A DNA stretch of 52,585 nucleotides from an uncultured Bacilli bacterium (GCA_944368815.1 CALVXD010000006.1:1-52585); one strand, 5' to 3'; numbered from the stretch's first letter, positions 13,666 through 23,032 are shown. The notes: generated from the letters alone by a model not told the origin. A program made the numbers and translations.

Positions 13666-16617
13666 CTACCCTTTATAATCTTTTACATCTTCTAACTTTA
13701 CGCTTACAAGTTTACTAACACCAGACTCTTGCATCGTTATACCATATAAAACGTCAGCAAATTCCATTGTTTTCTTTTTGTGAGTAATTAAAATAAACTG
13801 TGTCTCATCTTTATATTTATACAAATAGTTACCAAATGATTCAACGTTAGCATCATCCAATGCAGCTTCTACTTCATCTAATAAACAGAATGGAACTGGT
13901 CTTACATTTAAAATTGCAAATAATAATGATATTGCCGTAAATGTTTTCTCACCACCAGACAATAGTGTAATATTTTGTAAATGTTTTCCCGGAGGTTCTG
14001 CTTTAATATCAATACCTGTTTCTAACATATTATTAGGGTCAGTAAGCACAAGTTCAGCATTTCCTCCCTTAAATAATTCTTTAAATACTACTTTAAATTC
14101 TTTTCTAATTTCTTCAAAAGTAGTACTAAACTTCTCTACCATTATTCCATCCATCTCTTTAATTATTTCAAGTAGTGTATCTTCGGCATTCTTTAAATCA
14201 TTTCTCTGATTATTTAAGAAATTATATCTTTCACTTACTCTTTTATATTCTTCAATTGAAGCTATGTTAACTTCTCCGATTTGTTTTAACTTGCTTTTAA
14301 GTTCACTAACTAAATTTCTTGCAACATCTTCTTCCATATCTATTTCAAAGTTTTCCTTAGCATACTCAAATGTAATATTATATTCTTCATTTAAATTAAG
14401 AAGTAAATTATCAAGTTTAACATCAATTCTATTAATTTTAATTTCTAAATTATTAACTTCTTTTTCCATTTTACTAATAATTGAATTACTCTTTTTGTTA
14501 GTTTCCTCTAATTCTAATATATCACTTTCACATTTTTCTTTATCCATCTTTAAAGAACTAATTTCTTTTTCAATAACATCTATATTATCTTTTATCCCAT
14601 AATATTCATCAAGTAAACTTTTTTCTTTTGTAAAAACTGAATCATTACTTATATCTTTTAAATCATTAATTTCTTTAACAATATCATTATATTTTTCTTT
14701 AAGTTCTTCTAATAATTTTAATTTACTATTCTTATTTTCGTTATTATTACTATTTTCTAAACGATAATTATATATTTTTGTTTCTAATTCATTTATTTTA
14801 CTATCAAAATTTTGTAATTCTACACTTAATTCTTTATTTTTACTTTCTATATTAGAATATTCTTTTTTAAATTTTTCTAATTCATATTTTTCTTTAATAA
14901 TATTATTAGAAATAGTAGAACCACCCGTTATTGAACCTCCAACATTAACTACTTGACCATCTAATGTTACTATTCTATATCTTTTATTTATTTTTTCACT
15001 AACAATATTGGCAGTATCAATATTATCTGTAACAATAACATTTCCAAGTTGATTAGTTATAATATTTTCATAAATTTTATTATAGGTAACTAACTTATCA
15101 GCAGTACCAATTACTCCATCTATACCATTAATAATTGCTCTTACATCACTTAGAATACTTCTACCAGTAATTACATTAAGAGGAAAAAAAGTCGCTCTTC
15201 CTAATTTATTTTCTTTTAAATAATTAACTAACTCTTTAGCAGTATTAGTATTATCTACTACTAAATATGAAGAAGCTCCTCCTAAAGCAGTAGAAATGGC
15301 AATGCTATACTCATCTTCTACTTCAATTAATTTACCTATAACATTATGTATGCCACTAAATTTAGGATTACTTAGAATATTCTTAATACTATTAGGTACT
15401 GAACTATTATTATTAATATTATTTTCTAAATATTCTATTTTATATTTTAAATTAACTAGTTCTCTATTATTAGAAATAAGTTTATTATTAATATCATTTT
15501 TATTAGATTTAAAAATATTATATTTTTCTAAATTACTTTCTATATCAGTATTTATTACTTCTATTTTTTTATCAATTAAATCTATTTCATTATTTATATT
15601 ATTAATTAAACTATTTTGCTTTAATTCTTCTTCTTTTAAATTAAATAATTTATTAGTAATATCATCTTCTACTGTTACATATTTATTTCTTTCTTTAAGT
15701 ACTCTAATATCAGCATCTATTTTTTCTAACTCTTTTGTTTTAGTAATATATTCACTTTGTTTTATATTTAATTTATCTTCAATACTCTTAAGTTTATTTT
15801 TTTCTTTTAATATATCTACATCATAATTACTACTATTACCTGATAATTTTATTATTTCATCATTTAATTCATCTATTTTATTTTTACTTTCTTTATATTC
15901 ATAATTTAATGATTCAATATCTTTTGCCATTAATGCTACTTCTACTTCTTTTAGTTTATCTTTAGTATCTAAATATATAGTAGCTTCTTCACTTTGTTTT
16001 TTTAATGGATTTAAATTATTTTCTAATTCTAATATAATATCATTTATTCTATTTAAGTTTAAATTTGTTCTTTCTAATTTTCTTATTGCTTCTTCTTTTC
16101 TTCTTTTATATTTTAAGACTCCTGCTGCTTCTTCAAACATAACTCTTCTATCAAGTGGTTTTGCTAGTATTATTTCATCTATTTTTCCTTGAGAAATAAT
16201 ATTAAAGCTTTCTTTTGATCCACCCGAATCTGTTAATAATTCAACAATATCTTTAAGTCTACATCTTTCATTATTAATAAAGTATTCATTTTCACCACTT
16301 CGATATACTGTTCTTTTAATAGAGACTTCGTTAAAATCAATTGGTACTGTTCTATCACTATTATCAAATATTAAACTAACAGTTGCACTATTTAACGGTT
16401 TTCTACTCTTACTTCCTGAAAATATTATATCAAGAGAATTATCTCCTCTTAAAGATTTCATTGATTGTTCTCCTAAAACCCATCTAACAGCATCAACAAC
16501 ATTAGATTTACCACTACCATTTGGTCCTACTATTCCATTTATATTAGGACATAATTCAATATTAATTTTATCTGCAAAAGATTTAAATCCATACGCTTTT
16601 ATTTGTTTTAAATACAT
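13666..16617 (-). CDS. smc: Chromosome condensation ATPase SMC (short-armed)
   Basis: A 983-residue SMC protein: Walker A GPNGSGKS (31-38), first coiled coil (about 170-400), hinge (about 405-570, with GKLIEVEDEYSIAISTALGG and a C-terminal GGSITGGS), second coiled coil (about 575-810), ABC signature LSGGEK (from residue 886) and Walker B ending LLDEVEAALDD (Asp-Glu at 914-915). With ScpA/ScpB it loads on DNA and organises chromosomes. Typical Bacillota SMC has about 1,180 residues; this one is about 200 shorter, all from the arms, resembling the length of Mycoplasma P115. Heads and hinge look complete. A TATAAT lies at 16651-16656 and TAGGTG precedes the ATG. ftsY and rnc, frequent neighbours, are not here. 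Confidence 0.96.
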   Translation of the reverse strand: MYLKQIKAYGFKSFADKINIELCPNINGIVGPNGSGKSNVVDAVRWVLGEQSMKSLRGDNSLDIIFSGSKSRKPLNSATVSLIFDNSDRTVPIDFNEVSIKRTVYRSGENEYFINNERCRLKDIVELLTDSGGSKESFNIISQGKIDEIILAKPLDRRVMFEEAAGVLKYKRRKEEAIRKLERTNLNLNRINDIILELENNLNPLKKQSEEATIYLDTKDKLKEVEVALMAKDIESLNYEYKESKNKIDELNDEIIKLSGNSSNYDVDILKEKNKLKSIEDKLNIKQSEYITKTKELEKIDADIRVLKERNKYVTVEDDITNKLFNLKEEELKQNSLINNINNEIDLIDKKIEVINTDIESNLEKYNIFKSNKNDINNKLISNNRELVNLKYKIEYLENNINNNSSVPNSIKNILSNPKFSGIHNVIGKLIEVEDEYSIAISTALGGASSYLVVDNTNTAKELVNYLKENKLGRATFFPLNVITGRSILSDVRAIINGIDGVIGTADKLVTYNKIYENIITNQLGNVIVTDNIDTANIVSEKINKRYRIVTLDGQVVNVGGSITGGSTISNNIIKEKYELEKFKKEYSNIESKNKELSVELQNFDSKINELETKIYNYRLENSNNNENKNSKLKLLEELKEKYNDIVKEINDLKDISNDSVFTKEKSLLDEYYGIKDNIDVIEKEISSLKMDKEKCESDILELEETNKKSNSIISKMEKEVNNLEIKINRIDVKLDNLLLNLNEEYNITFEYAKENFEIDMEEDVARNLVSELKSKLKQIGEVNIASIEEYKRVSERYNFLNNQRNDLKNAEDTLLEIIKEMDGIMVEKFSTTFEEIRKEFKVVFKELFKGGNAELVLTDPNNMLETGIDIKAEPPGKHLQNITLLSGGEKTFTAISLLFAILNVRPVPFCLLDEVEAALDDANVESFGNYLYKYKDETQFILITHKKKTMEFADVLYGITMQESGVSKLVSVKLEDVKDYKG

Positions 16618-16650
16618 TGTAATACACCTACTTGCTATTTCTATGTATTA

Positions 16651-16656
16651 ATTATA
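16651..16656 (-). promoter_or_regulatory. -10 element of the smc promoter
   Basis: TATAAT on minus, about 35 bases upstream of the smc start and immediately after the gluP terminator. The matching -35 (TTTCTT) is poor. Confidence 0.45.
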
Positions 16657-16666
16657 CCTTATTTTT

Positions 16667-16697
16667 AAAAGAAAAGAAAGTCATTTTGCAATGACTT
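16667..16697 (-). terminator. Terminator of gluP
   Basis: A perfect 8-bp stem AAGTCATT / AATGACTT with a 4-base loop, followed on minus by TCTTTTCTTTT. Confidence 0.8.
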
Positions 16698-16744
16698 CCT
16701 ACTTATTTATTAATATATTATAATTTATCTAACATTATAACTAA

Positions 16745-17899
16745 TTATTTCATAATAAATGCCATATATATTATGAATCCAAAATATATAGCAAGAACAA
16801 TAAGTCCATTTATTTTTTCTGTTTTATTTGATTTTTCTGGGACTCCTAATGCCATTGAAGCAAGTACTCCTCCTATTAATCCACCAATATGAGCTGCGTT
16901 ATCAATACCAGTCATAGTAAATCCAAACAACAAGTTAATAATAATAATTGGTATTATTTGACTTCTAACTGCATTTCCTAAATATACTCTATAATGATAT
17001 CCAAAATAAAGTAATGCTCCAAGTAAACCAAATATAGCGCCTGATGCTCCTGCTGATATAGTGTTTGTATTAAATGCAAGTGACAATATACTAGCAGACA
17101 CAGCACTTATTAAATATATACTCAAATATTTAATTTTACCAAAAAAGCTTTCTACTTGTGGTCCAATTATATAAAGAGCATACATATTAAATATTAAATG
17201 AACAACCCCTATATGTAAAAATGCACAAGTAATTAATCTAAAATAATCTCCATTTTTAGTCAATACATCTAAATTAGCGCCAAACCTTAATAAAGTAATA
17301 TTATCTAAAGAGCCATCTCCTAAAATATACATAAGAGCAAATACTATTACACATATAGCCATAATAGTGTAAGTAATAATAGGTTTCTTTTTATCAAATA
17401 TTTTAGCAACCCTTGTTCCTTTATCTACATTCTTTTTATTAATATCATTAGTTATTCTAGCCATAAGTTCAATTCCTTTTTCTTCAAATTTAGTTTTTTC
17501 TATAATATCTGGAAATACTTGTAATAATAAAGGATTTTTTAAATCAGATATTTTTTTTATAAATACACTTTTATAATTATCTTCTTCCTTAAGAGTTACA
17601 TTATCTCCTAAATCTATATATATTGATAATACATTTATTTTTAAACTTAAAGTTTTCCTTTTTATTGATTTAATTATTCTATCTAACTTAAATTTATCAA
17701 AATTTAATTGTTCGTTATTGTGTATATAATGTCCTACTATCCTAACTACACGATAATCACTATCCATATTCTCTAACCATATTTCATCATTAATACCATG
17801 TAATATAATAGGATTATAATTTTGTTCAGTAATAAAGTAATGCGATAATTTCATCATTAACATATCTTTATTATCTAATCTAATAATATTCTCTGCCAT
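16745..17899 (-). CDS. gluP: Rhomboid intramembrane serine protease, GluP type
   Basis: A 384-residue protein: an N-terminal soluble domain of about 175 residues, as in Bacillus GluP, then seven membrane segments with the rhomboid active site. Catalytic Ser286 is in SAGASGAIFG, His337 in NAAHIGG, and the supporting Asn238 in HLIFNMYALY. It cleaves membrane proteins within or next to the bilayer (family knowledge); substrates here are unknown. The start is clear: AAGGAGGATAAT before ATG. It is monocistronic, with its own terminator, and divergent from tspO. Confidence 0.93.
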   Translation of the reverse strand: MAENIIRLDNKDMLMMKLSHYFITEQNYNPIILHGINDEIWLENMDSDYRVVRIVGHYIHNNEQLNFDKFKLDRIIKSIKRKTLSLKINVLSIYIDLGDNVTLKEEDNYKSVFIKKISDLKNPLLLQVFPDIIEKTKFEEKGIELMARITNDINKKNVDKGTRVAKIFDKKKPIITYTIMAICVIVFALMYILGDGSLDNITLLRFGANLDVLTKNGDYFRLITCAFLHIGVVHLIFNMYALYIIGPQVESFFGKIKYLSIYLISAVSASILSLAFNTNTISAGASGAIFGLLGALLYFGYHYRVYLGNAVRSQIIPIIIINLLFGFTMTGIDNAAHIGGLIGGVLASMALGVPEKSNKTEKINGLIVLAIYFGFIIYMAFIMK

Positions 17900-17958
17900 A
17901 TTATCCTCCTTGTAATAATATTATACTAAAAATAATAAAATAAATAAAGGGGGTTATC

Positions 17959-18405
17959 ATGTTAACAAATAACTTTATTAAATATTTATTATTTTTATTA
18001 CCTTGGTTTATATCTTCTATTTTATTTAAATCAAGTACTCTGTATTATGAAAGTTTATCACTTCCATTTTTTGCTATACCAAGTTATTTATTTGGAATAG
18101 TTTGGACTATTTTATATATTCTTATAGCTATTTCTATATTTATAGTATATGAAAACAGTAATAAAGAATATAAAAAATATTTATTAATAAACTTTATATC
18201 TAATCAATTATTTACTTTCTTCTTCTTTACTTTAAGAAATAATTTCTTATCTTTAATTGATGTAATTATTACTTTAATAAGTGCGATATACTTATGTAAT
18301 GAAACAAAATTACAAAATAAAAAAGCAAGTTATTTTCTAATACCTTACATTATATTTAGTATTTATGCTCTTTTATTAATACTTTCAATAAATATATTAA
18401 ACTGA
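17959..18405 (+). CDS. TspO/MBR-family membrane protein
   Basis: A 148-residue protein with five hydrophobic helices and the TspO/MBR pattern: PWFISSILF at the start, then LPFFAIPSYLFGIVWTILYILIAIS, with conserved Pro and Trp, and later NQLFTFFFF. TspO proteins bind porphyrins and other hydrophobic ligands; several are involved in stress or tetrapyrrole handling. The usual Trp-rich third helix is here Phe-rich. AAAGGGGG precedes the ATG. It ends in TGA and overlaps the end of rluD by 9 bases tail to tail. Confidence 0.82.
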   Translation: MLTNNFIKYLLFLLPWFISSILFKSSTLYYESLSLPFFAIPSYLFGIVWTILYILIAISIFIVYENSNKEYKKYLLINFISNQLFTFFFFTLRNNFLSLIDVIITLISAIYLCNETKLQNKKASYFLIPYIIFSIYALLLILSINILN

Positions 18406-19293
18406 TTTAAACGCATTTAATATTTCTACAAACTTAGGTGGAACTTCACTATTAAATTCCATATATTTTTTAGTTTTTGGATGAATAAAACCAATAGTCT
18501 TTGCATGTAACATTTGCCCAAATTCATTATCAATAAGTTTGTTATGACCATATACAGGATCATTAACAATAGGATGTTCAATGTAATCCATATGAACTCT
18601 AATTTGATGTGTTCTTCCCGTTTCTAAGCTACATTCAATAAGTGTAGCTTTTTCATATCTTTCAAGTACTTTAATATTAGTAATAGCATCCTTTGAATTA
18701 TCTGCAGTTACACACATTTTTTTTCTATTATTTTTATCTCTTCCAATTGGTGCATCAATAGTAGCAGTATCTTCATTAATAACATCCCATACAAGAGCAA
18801 CATATTTTCTGTTTACAGTGTGTTCTTTTATTTGTTCTGCTAAATCAATATGTGTTTCATCGTTTTTAGCTACTAATAAAAGTCCTGAAGTATCGGCATC
18901 TATTCTATGTACTATACCCGGTCTTACTTCTGTATTTACAGTACTTAAACTATTACAATGATACATTAATGCATTAACTAAAGTACCACTATAATTTCCT
19001 GGCGCAGGATGTACAACCATTCCACTTTTTTTATTAACTACTAATAAATCATCATCTTCATAAACAATATCAAGTGGTATATTTTCTGGTAATATATCTA
19101 TTTTTTCTTGATAATTTTCATCAATAGTTATTTCATCATCTATTTTTACTACATAACTATTTTTTACCTTATTTCCATTTACTAAAACATTTCCATTTTC
19201 TATCATCTTTTGTAATTTACTTCTACTTACTTCTATTTTGTCAAGTAAATATTTATCTAATCTATCTTCATTATCAATTACGTTTATTATCAT
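18397..19293 (-). CDS. rluD: 23S rRNA pseudouridine synthase, RluD family
   Basis: A 298-residue enzyme with an N-terminal S4 RNA-binding domain (DRLDKYLLDKIEVSRSKLQKMIENG) and a catalytic RluA-type domain with GIVHRIDADTSGLLLVAK, in which Asp132 is the nucleophile. It isomerises specific uridines of 23S rRNA. The canonical motif is HRLDKDTSG; here it is HRIDADTSG, a mild variation with the key Arg and Asp kept. The RTHQIRVH motif is also present. It overlaps lspA by 20 bases, the usual lspA-rluD pairing in Bacillota, and is last in the operon. Confidence 0.93.
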   Translation of the reverse strand: MIINVIDNEDRLDKYLLDKIEVSRSKLQKMIENGNVLVNGNKVKNSYVVKIDDEITIDENYQEKIDILPENIPLDIVYEDDDLLVVNKKSGMVVHPAPGNYSGTLVNALMYHCNSLSTVNTEVRPGIVHRIDADTSGLLLVAKNDETHIDLAEQIKEHTVNRKYVALVWDVINEDTATIDAPIGRDKNNRKKMCVTADNSKDAITNIKVLERYEKATLIECSLETGRTHQIRVHMDYIEHPIVNDPVYGHNKLIDNEFGQMLHAKTIGFIHPKTKKYMEFNSEVPPKFVEILNAFKSV

Positions 19294-19738
19294 TTTTATA
19301 CACCTCCAATATCATACTAACTAGTAAAAGTATTATTCCTACAACTATCCCTATATCTGCTACATTAAATATGGGAAAATCATATTTAAATATATAAAAA
19401 TCTAAGAAATCAATTACATAACCATATACAATTCTATCAATTAAGTTTCCTATTGCTCCTCCTAATAATAAAGAATATCCTACTATCTCTATTTTTTTGT
19501 TAATTTTATTTTTAAATAAATAATATATTATTCCTACAATAATTAAAAAACTAACAATTGTTATAAATAATGTACTATTATCAAATATACTCCACGCTCC
19601 ACCATAATTATGAGTATATGTTAAATAAAAAAAATTAGGAATTATAGTAATAGACTTATTTAATATTAATATATTGGAAATAAAGATTTTACTAATTACA
19701 TCAAAAATAATTATTATTAATGTTATAAAAATAAGCAT
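19274..19738 (-). CDS. lspA: Lipoprotein signal peptidase (signal peptidase II)
   Basis: A 154-residue integral membrane aspartyl protease that cuts prolipoproteins before the lipid-modified cysteine. It has four membrane helices and both catalytic aspartates, in GNLIDRI (Asp101) and FNVADIGI (Asp128), plus the THNYGGAWSIF motif. The frame opens at an upstream GTG, but the ATG at 19736-19738 has GAGG 6 bases before it and gives the normal N-terminus. It is sandwiched between a prepilin gene and rluD. Confidence 0.94.
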   Translation of the reverse strand: MLIFITLIIIIFDVISKIFISNILILNKSITIIPNFFYLTYTHNYGGAWSIFDNSTLFITIVSFLIIVGIIYYLFKNKINKKIEIVGYSLLLGGAIGNLIDRIVYGYVIDFLDFYIFKYDFPIFNVADIGIVVGIILLLVSMILEVYKNDNKRN

Positions 19739-19746
19739 ATTAATCC

Positions 19747-20241
19747 TCACTCAAATAAACAAGTATTAATTTTGTTATTAGGAGCATCAACACAATCTAA
19801 AGTAGTCATAAAACAATATACATAATCATCATCTCTATATACTACTATTTCAGTATCTAAACTACATTCCATATTAGTTTTGGGATTAATAATATCTCCA
19901 TCTTGAACTAGTCCTTCAGAAATTAAGTCATTAAAAGTGATCTTATCCGTAGTTTTGTTTCTATATGCATTTACATTAACACATGAAGAATCTCCCAATA
20001 ATGGGTCACACTTTTCGACTGCTATAGGATTAGCCATATCATAACTAATATTTCTTCCATTTAGTGCAACATAATTTTCAATAACTCTTGCCATTTCTTT
20101 AACAAATATCTCTTCACTTTTTTCTTTAGAAGTATCAAAATAACCGAATACACTAGGAATAACAAAACCAGCTAAAATCGCTATAATAAGTATAACTGAT
20201 ATAACTTCAACCAAAGTAAATCCTTTATTATTTAATTTCAT
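19747..20241 (-). CDS. Type IV prepilin-like protein
   Basis: A 164-residue protein with a class III signal: MKLNNKG, then FTLVEV with Glu at +5, then a hydrophobic helix (about 20 residues). Prepilin peptidase would cut after Gly7 and methylate the Phe. The mature domain has an alpha-helix (EKSEEIFVKEMARVIENYVALNG) and six cysteines that could form disulfides, resembling competence or type II secretion pseudopilins. No assembly ATPase, PilC or prepilin peptidase is in the window. A TTG two codons upstream is rejected; AGAGG lies 6 bases before the ATG. It ends in TGA and heads the operon with lspA and rluD. Confidence 0.85.
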   Translation of the reverse strand: MKLNNKGFTLVEVISVILIIAILAGFVIPSVFGYFDTSKEKSEEIFVKEMARVIENYVALNGRNISYDMANPIAVEKCDPLLGDSSCVNVNAYRNKTTDKITFNDLISEGLVQDGDIINPKTNMECSLDTEIVVYRDDDYVYCFMTTLDCVDAPNNKINTCLFE

Positions 20242-20262
20242 AATCAACCTCTTTTCATAATA

Positions 20263-20291
20263 ATTATATATTTCTTATTAATAATAGTCAA
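20263..20291 (-). promoter_or_regulatory. Promoter of the prepilin-lspA-rluD operon
   Basis: TTGACT (20286-20291) and TATAAT (20263-20268) on minus with an exact 17-base spacer, about 22 bases before the prepilin start. Confidence 0.8.
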
Positions 20292-20333
20292 TAATTAGCC
20301 TAAAATATGTTACAATATTAATGGTGAATTATA

Positions 20334-20654
20334 ATGTATATAAAATATAATAATAAAACTATTAAAGTAATAAATTGTACTAGTTTTTATTCTAGATTAA
20401 AAGGATTTATGTTTAAAAAAAATATTGATTATTCTTTACTTTTTAATAAATGTAATAGTATCCACACATTTTTCATGAAACAAAATATTGATGTAATATT
20501 ATGTGATAAAAATAACAATATATTATATTATTATTCAAATCTCCCTAAAAATAAAATTATACTTCCTAAAAAAGGAGTATCTAAAGTAATAGAAACTCCT
20601 CCTAATTATTTTAATATTAAAGTTAATGATAAACTATTTTTTTATGAAGAATAG
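20334..20654 (+). CDS. DUF192 family protein
   Basis: A 106-residue protein with the DUF192 hallmark CNSIHTFFMKQNIDVI (about residues 41-56), preceded by RLKGFMFKK and followed by the small beta-barrel VSKVIETP region. The family is widespread, small and functionally undefined; many members are secreted, but this one has no signal peptide. GGTGA precedes the ATG. It is divergent from the prepilin operon, and its last 21 bases overlap the end of the WecA/TagO gene on the other strand. Confidence 0.85.
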   Translation: MYIKYNNKTIKVINCTSFYSRLKGFMFKKNIDYSLLFNKCNSIHTFFMKQNIDVILCDKNNNILYYYSNLPKNKIILPKKGVSKVIETPPNYFNIKVNDKLFFYEE

Positions 20655-21695
20655 TTTTTTATTTCTGTCTTTTTTGCTATGGTCCCAAATTATATTAGTT
20701 TTAAATATAAATACAAGCACCATTATAAGCAAAAGTGTATACATAATTATTCCTTGTGTAGAGTCCCCAATTACATAAATAATTGATGCAAGAGCAAATA
20801 ATGCATCTACTCCATATATTATTAATACTGTTTTTCTTTGAGAAAATTTCATATTTAAAAATTGATGGTGTAAATGATTTTTATCAGGAGCAGATATTGG
20901 TTTATGATTAATAAGTCTTCTTATTATTGCAAATAATGTATCTAGTATTGGTATTGCTAATAAAAACAAAGGAACAATAAATGAAGTTAGTGTAACATTT
21001 TTAAATCCAATTAATGCAATTACAGAAATTATATATCCAAGGAACATACTTCCGGAATCTCCCATAAATATTTTTGCAGGATTAAAGTTATGCCATAAGA
21101 AACCTAAGGTACTTCCTAGCATAATAAATGTAAGTAATATATCCAAGCCATTAGCGTTATTAATAGCAAGCGCTATTATACCTATTGTTAAGAAATATAT
21201 TGAAGAAAGTCCTCCAGCCAGTCCATCTAATCCATCTATTAAGTTAATACAATTAATTACTGAAACAATAAATAAAATTGTAACTGGAATACTGAGTACT
21301 CCAAAATCAATATATATTCCAAAAGCACTAATGTCTTGCAATACAATACCTCCATAAAGTGGTACTACCGCGGCTGCTGCAAATTGTCCTAATAACTTGT
21401 ATCTTACAGGAATTGGACTAATATCATCAATAACACCCGTAATTATTATTATAAAACTACCAATCAATATTGAATTCATTTGTAATGATTCCCTACCAAA
21501 TAATATATATCCAAGTAAAAAACCAAAATATATTCCAAGCCCTCCTAATCTAGGGATTGGCTTCTTATGTACTTTTCTTGCATTAGGCATATCAAGTGCT
21601 CCAATATGTGTTGCTATCTTACCTACTATTGGAATAAATAAAACAGTAAATAAAAATGTTACTCCTACCATTAATAATATATCTTTTAATTCCAT
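20634..21695 (-). CDS. tagO: Undecaprenyl-phosphate GlcNAc-1-phosphate transferase (TagO/WecA type)
   Basis: A 353-residue polyprenyl-phosphate sugar-1-phosphate transferase with about ten membrane helices. Visible signatures are DMPNARKVH, GVIDD, INLIDGLDGLAGG, FMGDSGSMFLG and the C-terminal HLHHQF loop. The DMPN and HLHHQF pattern favours the UDP-GlcNAc-using WecA/TagO branch over MraY. It would start lipid-linked synthesis of a wall teichoic acid or polysaccharide and is a natural initiator for the glycan cluster next to it. It has its own promoter (TTGATA-17-TATAAT) and a GAGGTG ribosome site. Confidence 0.92.
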   Translation of the reverse strand: MELKDILLMVGVTFLFTVLFIPIVGKIATHIGALDMPNARKVHKKPIPRLGGLGIYFGFLLGYILFGRESLQMNSILIGSFIIIITGVIDDISPIPVRYKLLGQFAAAAVVPLYGGIVLQDISAFGIYIDFGVLSIPVTILFIVSVINCINLIDGLDGLAGGLSSIYFLTIGIIALAINNANGLDILLTFIMLGSTLGFLWHNFNPAKIFMGDSGSMFLGYIISVIALIGFKNVTLTSFIVPLFLLAIPILDTLFAIIRRLINHKPISAPDKNHLHHQFLNMKFSQRKTVLIIYGVDALFALASIIYVIGDSTQGIIMYTLLLIMVLVFIFKTNIIWDHSKKDRNKKLFFIKK

Positions 21696-21726
21696 ACTTC
21701 ACCTCAAAAAAAACTCTTATATATAT

Positions 21727-21755
21727 ATTATATAACAGTTTAATTTTTTTATCAA
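21727..21755 (-). promoter_or_regulatory. Promoter of the TagO/WecA-type gene
   Basis: TTGATA (21750-21755) and TATAAT (21727-21732) on minus, 17-base spacer, 31 bases before the start codon. Confidence 0.75.
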
Positions 21756-21787
21756 ATTTCTCTTAATAAGAAAGAAAATCATATAAT

Positions 21788-23032
21788 TTAAGAAATAATA
21801 GTTGCTAATTCCCTAATCGTTGTAGTATTGTAAATAACATATCTTGGTACCTTAAACTTATTTATTCCTTTTTTAACCTTTGTATTTCCACCAGTTAATG
21901 CCATAGTAAATCCTGCTTCTTTTAGGCTTTCAATGGCATTACTATTATATTCATAAAATGGATAACAAAAATAGGTTGTATCATTTAGACTTTCTCTACT
22001 TTTCAATAAATCTTCAACAATTTTTTCTTTATCATAGCATAATAAAGCCGATCTACCTTCTTTACAGTTGCTAACATTGTGCAAATTCCAAGTATGTGAA
22101 TGAATTTCTAAATTATTAGAAGCATAGTCACTAACTGGTGCTAAACTTCCAATTAAAAATAGTGTACCCATAACATTATATTTTTCTAATATTGGTATTG
22201 CCCTACTCACAAACCAACCATCATCTATCGTAATAGAAACTGATTTCTTAGGTAAATTTATTTTACCATCTATAAACAATTCCAACTCTTTCATATTAAT
22301 AGTATAATACTTATTTTCACTGATATATTTAATGTGACTATCAAATTGAGTATCAGTATGGCATATAGAAGCGGGACTACATATTTCTTTTTCTCCTGCT
22401 TCTTTATTTATAACAAAATGATAATTCAATACAGAAACACTTTCAGCAATTTCTTTATTACTATTATTATTTTCAGTTGTAGTTACATCTTCCGCATGCA
22501 CATATACAAGTTTATTATCAAAAACTACATAATATTTATCGTCATCTTTAACAATAATAGGTAAAGATTTTTCATTATAAACTGTATAATAACTATTTTT
22601 ATCTGCGTATAGTTTAGTATTTTTACTTATTATAATACTTTCGTTAAATGGTACATAATTTAAAAATCTTAAATTCTTCTTTTGTTCATCTGTTTTTTTC
22701 ACATCCTTATAATATATATATCCATTGATATTCTTTAATTTATAATAACCATCAGAATATTTACTATTATTATCTTCTAATTCAATATACATTTCATTAC
22801 TTATAGTTCCAATTTTTTCTAAATTACTATCATACAAAAAGACATCATTAATTGTTATTACATAAGGATTATATTGCTTGGCTACTTCATCTGCTATATT
22901 ATAGAATTCATTATTTTCAATAATTGTATTATTTTTAAATTGACTAATATAAAAATAAACAATTAACACTATAATAACAATTATCATCACTACAACAATT
23001 TTTTTATTTTTTTTCTTAATATTTTTTTTCAT
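21788..23032 (-). CDS. Membrane-anchored polysaccharide deacetylase (NodB domain, IcaB/PgaB-like)
   Basis: A 414-residue protein: basic N-terminus and one membrane helix (about residues 11-29), an extracytoplasmic region with two small beta-rich SH3-like stretches (about 55-115 and 130-185), then a NodB deacetylase domain (about 265-410). The metal site is visible as ITIDDGW (Asp270-Asp271) and SHTWNLH (His313, His318). The extra residue between the histidines (HTxxLH) is the pattern of poly-N-acetylglucosamine deacetylases such as IcaB and PgaB rather than chitin deacetylases. It is expected to de-N-acetylate a surface amino-sugar polymer. Last gene of a three-gene operon with two glycosyltransferase genes. 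Confidence 0.87.
   Translation of the reverse strand: MKKNIKKKNKKIVVVMIIVIIVLIVYFYISQFKNNTIIENNEFYNIADEVAKQYNPYVITINDVFLYDSNLEKIGTISNEMYIELEDNNSKYSDGYYKLKNINGYIYYKDVKKTDEQKKNLRFLNYVPFNESIIISKNTKLYADKNSYYTVYNEKSLPIIVKDDDKYYVVFDNKLVYVHAEDVTTTENNNSNKEIAESVSVLNYHFVINKEAGEKEICSPASICHTDTQFDSHIKYISENKYYTINMKELELFIDGKINLPKKSVSITIDDGWFVSRAIPILEKYNVMGTLFLIGSLAPVSDYASNNLEIHSHTWNLHNVSNCKEGRSALLCYDKEKIVEDLLKSRESLNDTTYFCYPFYEYNSNAIESLKEAGFTMALTGGNTKVKKGINKFKVPRYVIYNTTTIRELATIIS

Noticed and set aside
15296-15826. 176-codon plus-strand ORF opposite smc
   Set aside because: A Leu/Ser-rich shadow of the Lys/Glu/Asn-rich SMC coiled coil, with no initiation signal.
18397-18405. Possible reassigned TGA codon, Mollicutes style
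   Set aside because: TGA ends tspO, the small prepilin and mutL at the expected family lengths, and Trp is encoded by TGG, so TGA is a stop here.
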